NCBI RefSeq assembly: GCF_000724545.1
Contig: NZ_JHBV01000023.1
Coordinates: 50,848-114,847 of the forward strand
DNA length: 64,000 nt
Source: Aureispira sp. CCB-QB1
GTDB taxonomy: Bacteria; Bacteroidota; Bacteroidia; Chitinophagales; Saprospiraceae
Direction of reading: 5' to 3'
Each line of letters opens with the position of its first letter. The stretch's first letter is position 1. Under the pieces are notes generated by a model. The model searched no databases and was not told where the DNA came from. It worked only from the letters and a program-made list of their open reading frames with translations. This document shows positions 59,412 to 64,000 of this stretch, piece after piece. Made by a program: the position numbers and the translations under genes.

Positions 59412-62249
59412 TTACTTAAGTGCCTCAATTTCTGCTTTTAGTGCTTCAATTTGAGCTTGTTGTTCTTGAGTTGCTTTGATTAAAACAGGGATTAACTGTT
59501 GGTAAGTCATACCCATACGTTCCAATTCTATTCTTGTGTATTCTTCTGGTTTTGCTTCATCCAAAATTTTGTTGTCGTGCGTTTTGACTGCTTCAGGAAC
59601 CAAAACCAATGCTTCTTGAGCAATCAACCCTAATTTTCTATCTCCAAAAGGATCTTGTTTTAATACATAAGAGACAGGACGCATTTTTAGTACTTCTTCC
59701 AAGCCATAGCTTAACTCTTTGATGTCTTCCTTTTCTCTTAAATCAGAAATATTAACAAAATTATCAGCATAAACATCGTCCCATCCACGTACAGTTGTAG
59801 AAAAACCTAAATCTCTATTGATGTGTGTAGTCGGAGAGAAGGCATTGTTAATAGTCGTTTCTGAGGAGTTATCCAACAAATACTCTACCGAACCTATCCC
59901 AATCGCGGTTCCTGTAGCACCAATACCACGATCAAAGTCAGCAACATAATCAACAGTTGTTCCACCTACTGTAGTTCCATTGCCATTATCAGAAAAAGTA
60001 GAAGCCGTACCAAATCGAACTAAGTTCTCATCAGCATCTAACCAAAACATATTTGTTCTTGTGTCGGACTCCATACGAACATCAGCGTTGTTATTGCCTT
60101 GCTCATTAAATACAGAAGTACCATTACCATGAATGCGGTGATTCATAGCATTGTTTTCGTAAACATCAATGATTCCATCATCAGCAGAGTCAAAAATACG
60201 AACAAGTATATCGCCACCGTTTACAGCGCCATCTCTTAGATAGATGTCATCAGAGTGGTATGAGTTGCCTAAAACATTAAATGTACCAGCAGAGGTTGCT
60301 GTTCCAACAGATACTCTGTTCATGCCTGCATCTACAAAGAACATGTTGGCATTGCCATCCGATTCTATACGGAAATTTCTATCTAGCCCTTGCTCATTGA
60401 AGATGAATTGGCTGTTAGCATCTAAATCTACAGAAGTTACCCCGTTTTCTCGAATGATAAAACGACCATCATTGCCATCGTCAATTAGTTGAGCAAGGAT
60501 AGTACCTCCTGTATTTTCGTCTCGCCAGTAAACATCTCCACCGAATGCTGTGTTTCCATCATCAAAAGCAGAAAAGTGATTGATGCCATTGTCTTGAATG
60601 TGAAAATCTCCAGTATTGGATAAATTAAATACGAATTGACTGTTAGGATTAGTAATGGTTGTGTTTTCAACTAATGTACCTCCCAAGCGAATTCGATCGG
60701 CACCAGCATTAACATAAAGACCGTTGTCAGCAGCAGCAGTTAGAGTAACTGTTCCTGTCGTTCCACCTCCGACAATCCCTGCACCAGCATTAACAGCAGT
60801 AATATCCCCATTAGCAGGAATAGCTTGAGTCGCCAAATCTCCATTGGCATTGGCAATAACCATGCGATTGCCTGTTCCTGCCAATGTTGAAACTCTGGTT
60901 ACACCAACGACATGTAATTTTTGAGCAGGTGTGCCTGTTCCAATACCAACTCTATTAGTTCCTGCATCTGAGAAAAAGTTATTTGCATCTCCATCCGATT
61001 CAATTCTAAGGTTGCGGTCTAAGCCTTGTTCGTTGAAGATAAATTGGCTATTAGCATCTAAGTCTACTGATGTAGCTCCATTTTCTCGGATGATAAAACG
61101 ACCATCGTTACCATCATCAAACAAGTTTGCTAATAGTGTACCACCAGTATTGCCATCTCTCCATTCAACGTCCCCACCAAATCTAGATGTGCCATTATCT
61201 AAGACTGTAAACTTGTTAACGCCATTGTCTTGAATATTAAAATCACCAGTATTGTTAAGGTTAAAATTCATAGCAAATGTGTTGGCAGAAACGGTTGTAT
61301 TTTCGATAAGCGTACCTCCTAAGTGTATAAAGTTGCCTACATTTCGCAAACCATTTCGACCAGATTCATTTAAAGAGGCTAAATTAACGGTTCTCGTACC
61401 ACCGCCATCGGTAATGTTCAAATTGGTGCCAGAAAGCGAAGCACCGGTATTGTATTCGTTACCAACTACAAAGTCGGCATCATTGACCAAAGAGGCTAAA
61501 TTAACGGTTCTCGTACCACCGCCATCGGTAATGTTCAGATTGGTGCCAGAAAGCGAAGCACCAGTATTGTATTCGTTACCAACTACAAAGTCGGCATCGT
61601 TGACCAAAGAGGCTAAATTAACGGTTCTCGTACCACCGCCATCGGTAATGTTCAGATTGGTACCAGAAAGCGAAGCACCGGTATTGTATTCGTTACCAAT
61701 CACAAAGTCGGCATCGTTGACCAAAGAGGCTAAATTAACGGTTCTCGTACCACCACCATCGGTAATGTTCAGATTGGTGCCAGAAAGCGAAGCGCCAGTA
61801 TTGTATTCGTTACCAATCACAAAGTCGGCATCGTTAACAAGAGCGGATAAATCAACTGAAGTAGAAGCTCCATCTTCAATATTGATGGTTAAGTTGGTGC
61901 CTGTAAGAGTGGCACTTGTTAAGTTTTGGTTATCTGTTCCAGCGCTAGTTGATAATCGAGTCCATTGAGTACCTGCCCAATAATAAAACCCTTCTCCACC
62001 ACCGCCAATTGTAGTTGCATTGGTATTCCATACTAAGAGACCTGTTGCTGGAGTAGTGACGGGGGCTGGTGAGTTGATATTGCCAATTGAAATTTGGGGG
62101 ATTAATACGCCTCGGTTGGCGTCTGTAATGTGCAGTTTTGCACTTGTGTGTGGGGTGTTTGTTCCGATACCTACATTTTGGGCATTTAGACCTAGGCTTG
62201 CGCTAGCTACCAATGCAGGTATTGCAAGAAGCTTGTAAAAGTTGTTCAT
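59412..62249 (-). CDS. Repeat-rich surface protein with C-terminal S74 chaperone domain
   Basis: A 945-aa exported protein. The signal peptide ends LNA-Q (about 23-24), followed by the common Bacteroidota NVGIGTNTPH start. Four tandem 39-residue repeats (about 138-293; core NDADFVIGNEYNTGASLSG) form a probable beta-helical stalk. Two longer homologous segments of about 130 residues follow (each with GDFxIQDNG and GNDGRFIIRENG). The C-terminus (about 830-945) is a peptidase-S74 intramolecular chaperone (NISDLREKEDIKEL, LGLIAQE) ending in a coiled coil. S74 domains drive trimerisation and then self-cleave at a Ser. It is probably a trimeric surface fibre; no phage genes surround it. Confidence 0.85.
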   Translation of the reverse strand: MNNFYKLLAIPALVASASLGLNAQNVGIGTNTPHTSAKLHITDANRGVLIPQISIGNINSPAPVTTPATGLLVWNTNATTIGGGGEGFYYWAGTQWTRLSTSAGTDNQNLTSATLTGTNLTINIEDGASTSVDLSALVNDADFVIGNEYNTGASLSGTNLNITDGGGTRTVNLASLVNDADFVIGNEYNTGASLSGTNLNITDGGGTRTVNLASLVNDADFVVGNEYNTGASLSGTNLNITDGGGTRTVNLASLVNDADFVVGNEYNTGASLSGTNLNITDGGGTRTVNLASLNESGRNGLRNVGNFIHLGGTLIENTTVSANTFAMNFNLNNTGDFNIQDNGVNKFTVLDNGTSRFGGDVEWRDGNTGGTLLANLFDDGNDGRFIIRENGATSVDLDANSQFIFNEQGLDRNLRIESDGDANNFFSDAGTNRVGIGTGTPAQKLHVVGVTRVSTLAGTGNRMVIANANGDLATQAIPANGDITAVNAGAGIVGGGTTGTVTLTAAADNGLYVNAGADRIRLGGTLVENTTITNPNSQFVFNLSNTGDFHIQDNGINHFSAFDDGNTAFGGDVYWRDENTGGTILAQLIDDGNDGRFIIRENGVTSVDLDANSQFIFNEQGLDRNFRIESDGNANMFFVDAGMNRVSVGTATSAGTFNVLGNSYHSDDIYLRDGAVNGGDILVRIFDSADDGIIDVYENNAMNHRIHGNGTSVFNEQGNNNADVRMESDTRTNMFWLDADENLVRFGTASTFSDNGNGTTVGGTTVDYVADFDRGIGATGTAIGIGSVEYLLDNSSETTINNAFSPTTHINRDLGFSTTVRGWDDVYADNFVNISDLREKEDIKELSYGLEEVLKMRPVSYVLKQDPFGDRKLGLIAQEALVLVPEAVKTHDNKILDEAKPEEYTRIELERMGMTYQQLIPVLIKATQEQQAQIEALKAEIEALK
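61372..61839 (-). repeat. Four tandem 117-bp coding repeats in the S74 protein
   Basis: The unit starts recur at 61372, 61489, 61606 and 61723, an exact 117-bp period, with only a few substitutions between copies (for example ACTACA/ATCACA and CCGCCA/CCACCA). Each encodes 39 residues. The very high identity suggests recent expansion or gene conversion and possible copy-number variation between strains. Confidence 0.9.
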
Positions 62250-62712
62250 TTGGAGAGTGATTTAAAATATAATAATGGTTTATTTAATATTTAAGGGGAA
62301 TGATTAAAAATTTAGTTTTACCGAGTAAATATAAAGAAAAAAAAATTAAAAACAAGCTATGTTTAAAAGAAATGAATTGGTTTCTTTTGTTAAGTATTTG
62401 TAAATCAATTTATTGTTTGATTGTTTGAGAGGGGGAGATATTTTATGTTCGAAAAAGAAGTACATAAAATAAATAGCAATTCTTTTTTGCTGAAGGAGGG
62501 AGAAAGTAGTTTTATGAATTTTGTTTTGAGATATGTTATTTTTTATTCAATTGTAGTTGAATGTTATAGTTTGTTTTTTTTGTTTATCTATTTACTTAAA
62601 TTATAAATAGAAATATGTGTTCTTCTAGAGCTACTATCTAGGAGCCTTCTCAATAATTGTAGTTTAAGTAAACAACTTTGGAGTAGTGAAGTTGGGAGAG
62701 TTGGTTTATTGT
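62250..62712. other. 463-bp non-coding region
   Basis: An AT-rich gap between two minus-strand genes. A short plus-strand ORF with a hydrophobic tail (about 62445-62606) is visible but has no supporting context. A TATATTTA box on the minus strand near 62327 may belong to the S74 gene promoter, although its last base departs from consensus. Confidence 0.35.
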
Positions 62713-63840
62713 TTATCGTACTTTTCTTCCTTTCCACTCGTATCGTTTGATAATATTTCCTAGTAAGCCGACTACTGAAATATACCACCAATGAAAAAAC
62801 AAAGAGGGAATAAACGCTCGCATTAGTTTGGGCCGATCAAAGAAAGAAGTCATCATTCCTAGAAAAAAGAAGTCTGCAAAACCTTTGGCGATAAATTTGA
62901 AAACAAACCAAAACAGGAATAAATAATTGAAAGGAGTTAGCAAAAGATCAACAATCATACTAAGGCATAAAATCCAAACAATGGCAAGGATAACTATTGT
63001 CTGCCAATTGGTATACGCACCAGATTTGGAAGCCCAACGGATGCGTTGTTGAAGAAAGGTTTTGACAGTTGGTTTGGCATAGGTCAAGGTTTGTGCTTGC
63101 TTGTTTTTGAGATAAGCAATTTGATTCGGGTATTGTGCCGCAATTTTTTGCATCAATAGCATATCATCTCCTGAAGCTAAATGGTCAATTCCTTCAAACC
63201 CATTAACAGCATCAAAAGCAGTTCTTTCATAAGCCAAATTTGCACCATTGCATAAGTTCATAAATCGCCCTTTTATGCCTGCTCCCGAAACAGCCATCAT
63301 TCCCATAAAATCTAATGTTTGAAATAACTCAAAGATTGAGTTTTCTCGATGAAAAGAAACAGGGGCAGCAATTAGCTTGGATGGATATTCTTGGTAATAA
63401 CTAACGATATATTTGAGCCAGTCTGTACCCATGCTACAGTCTGCATCTGTAGTCACTATCAAGTCTCCTTTAGAATGCTGAATAGCGAATTGAATGGCTT
63501 GCTTTTTTCCTCTTTGGTTCGGTGGTAAGTTTAGTAGGTGGATATTTTTATGATGAAATGAATGGACAATATCAGCAGTTTGATCTTCGGAGTGGTCATT
63601 GACAATCCAAATATCTAATAATTCAGAAGGGTAGGACTGGGCTAAAATGGCTTCTAAGCATTGTTGAATATTATCCGCTTCGTTTCTTGCTGCAATAATA
63701 ACACTAACAGTTGTTCGAAAGGAATAATTAGAGGGGATTTCCCACTCTTCTATCAAATTCCAATAAAATATGTATAATAAAATTATTACTAAGTAGCATA
63801 AAATGAGGAAGATGGATAAAGTGGAGTAGAATATAAGCAT
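62713..63840 (-). CDS. Family 2 glycosyltransferase, membrane-bound
   Basis: A 375-aa GT2 enzyme that polymerises or transfers a sugar from a nucleotide-sugar at the inner membrane. The start was placed at ATG 63840, because the five extra codons upstream begin with TTG. One N-terminal TM helix (about 5-28) precedes the catalytic domain: VSVIIAARNEADNI, WIVNDHSEDQT, TTDADC (DxD metal site), NGANLAYER, SGDDMLL (general base region) and QQRIRW (QxxRW motif). Three or four C-terminal TM helices (about 275-365) follow. The motifs resemble processive beta-glycan or N-acetylglucosaminyl transferases. No polysaccharide cluster is visible in the window. Confidence 0.9.
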   Translation of the reverse strand: MLIFYSTLSIFLILCYLVIILLYIFYWNLIEEWEIPSNYSFRTTVSVIIAARNEADNIQQCLEAILAQSYPSELLDIWIVNDHSEDQTADIVHSFHHKNIHLLNLPPNQRGKKQAIQFAIQHSKGDLIVTTDADCSMGTDWLKYIVSYYQEYPSKLIAAPVSFHRENSIFELFQTLDFMGMMAVSGAGIKGRFMNLCNGANLAYERTAFDAVNGFEGIDHLASGDDMLLMQKIAAQYPNQIAYLKNKQAQTLTYAKPTVKTFLQQRIRWASKSGAYTNWQTIVILAIVWILCLSMIVDLLLTPFNYLFLFWFVFKFIAKGFADFFFLGMMTSFFDRPKLMRAFIPSLFFHWWYISVVGLLGNIIKRYEWKGRKVR

Positions 63841-64000
63841 GGAAAGGAATGACAAATTTTTGGTAAAAAATTAGGTAAAAATTGACAAAAGTACTACTTT
63901 GAGAGAGCAGACAAGTAGGGTTGTGTTGTTAAATGTATGATGGAAGTTCATTGAAATAAAAGACAAAAATTTTAAACAAATGCCATTGATACTTAAGTTT

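Noticed and set aside
61372..61839. Regular repeats considered as a CRISPR array
   Set aside because: The units are contiguous 117-bp coding repeats with no spacers.
61252..61968. A 238-aa plus-strand ORF with four repeats of about 39 residues
   Set aside because: It is the antisense frame of the 117-bp coding repeats. The minus-strand frame has a signal peptide, S74 domain and terminator.
59412..62249. S74 'tail fibre' protein as sign of a prophage
   Set aside because: No other phage genes, integrase or att sites are nearby, and the NVGIGTxTP start and signal peptide are typical of Bacteroidota surface proteins.

Overview
The window is a low-GC (mid-30s % by eye) chromosomal segment from a member of the Bacteroidota, most plausibly a marine Saprospiria/Aureispira-like organism. 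The phylum call rests on a T9SS C-terminal sorting domain, an ECF sigma/FecR pair, a bacterial GGGP synthase, many LxxC lipoproteins, a surface protein with an S74 chaperone domain, the near absence of Shine-Dalgarno sites, and several promoters fitting TTG-N20-TAnnTTTG (HU, tRNA-Gln, a Crp-type regulator, a DEAD-box helicase). The genus is an inference. No rRNA, CRISPR array, intact insertion sequence or prophage was seen. About 46 protein genes and two tRNA genes can be supported.

Layout. 1-9.1 kb: a STAS-like small protein, the PBP4-type peptidase DacB, diaminopimelate decarboxylase, a lipoprotein cyclophilin, an MbnP/MbnH-like copper-protein and diheme-peroxidase pair, GGGP synthase and HU. 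9.3-12.4 kb: two identical tRNA-Gln(UUG) genes, TsaE, then an ECF sigma factor with a partner that joins a cytoplasmic/TM segment to an outer-membrane barrel. 13.1-18.7 kb: an outer-membrane protein and three paralogous exported glutathione peroxidases interleaved with an amidase and a Crp-type regulator. 19.2-29.3 kb: a giant DUF2339 membrane protein overlapping a GNAT gene, a haloalkane-dehalogenase-like hydrolase, a SWIM-SNF2 ATPase, and a TPMT-like methyltransferase/Crp operon. 29.8-37.8 kb: DUF2167 and SH3b proteins, a DEAD-box helicase, an ASCH protein, a DEDDh exonuclease and a TPR-CHAT protein. 38.5-47.3 kb: a small membrane protein, an ECF sigma/FecR pair, ValS, two lipoproteins and an ABC-F ATPase. 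47.9-54.3 kb: an OB-fold lipoprotein, a divergent phosphatidylcholine synthase/choline symporter pair, a CoA-binding protein, a sigma-54-type response regulator lacking an HTH, and a peroxiredoxin-like protein. 54.6-63.9 kb: a bare T9SS sorting domain, a LTD-CotH-LTD protein, an ArsM-type methyltransferase, a repeat-rich S74 adhesin-like protein and a GT2 glycosyltransferase.

Two themes stand out. First, a two-gene choline to phosphatidylcholine module: an SLC5A7/CHT1-like Na+/choline symporter divergent from a Pcs-type synthase whose active-site motif has the Pcs spacing. Second, intergenic regions carry a family of short palindromic elements (about 60-220 bp, core near CGCAGTAGCAGC, or a 162-bp form ending in TACTCCGTT). 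In several copies the outer arms differ from copy to copy but pair with each other within a copy. Convergent gene pairs are usually separated by strong bidirectional hairpin terminators.
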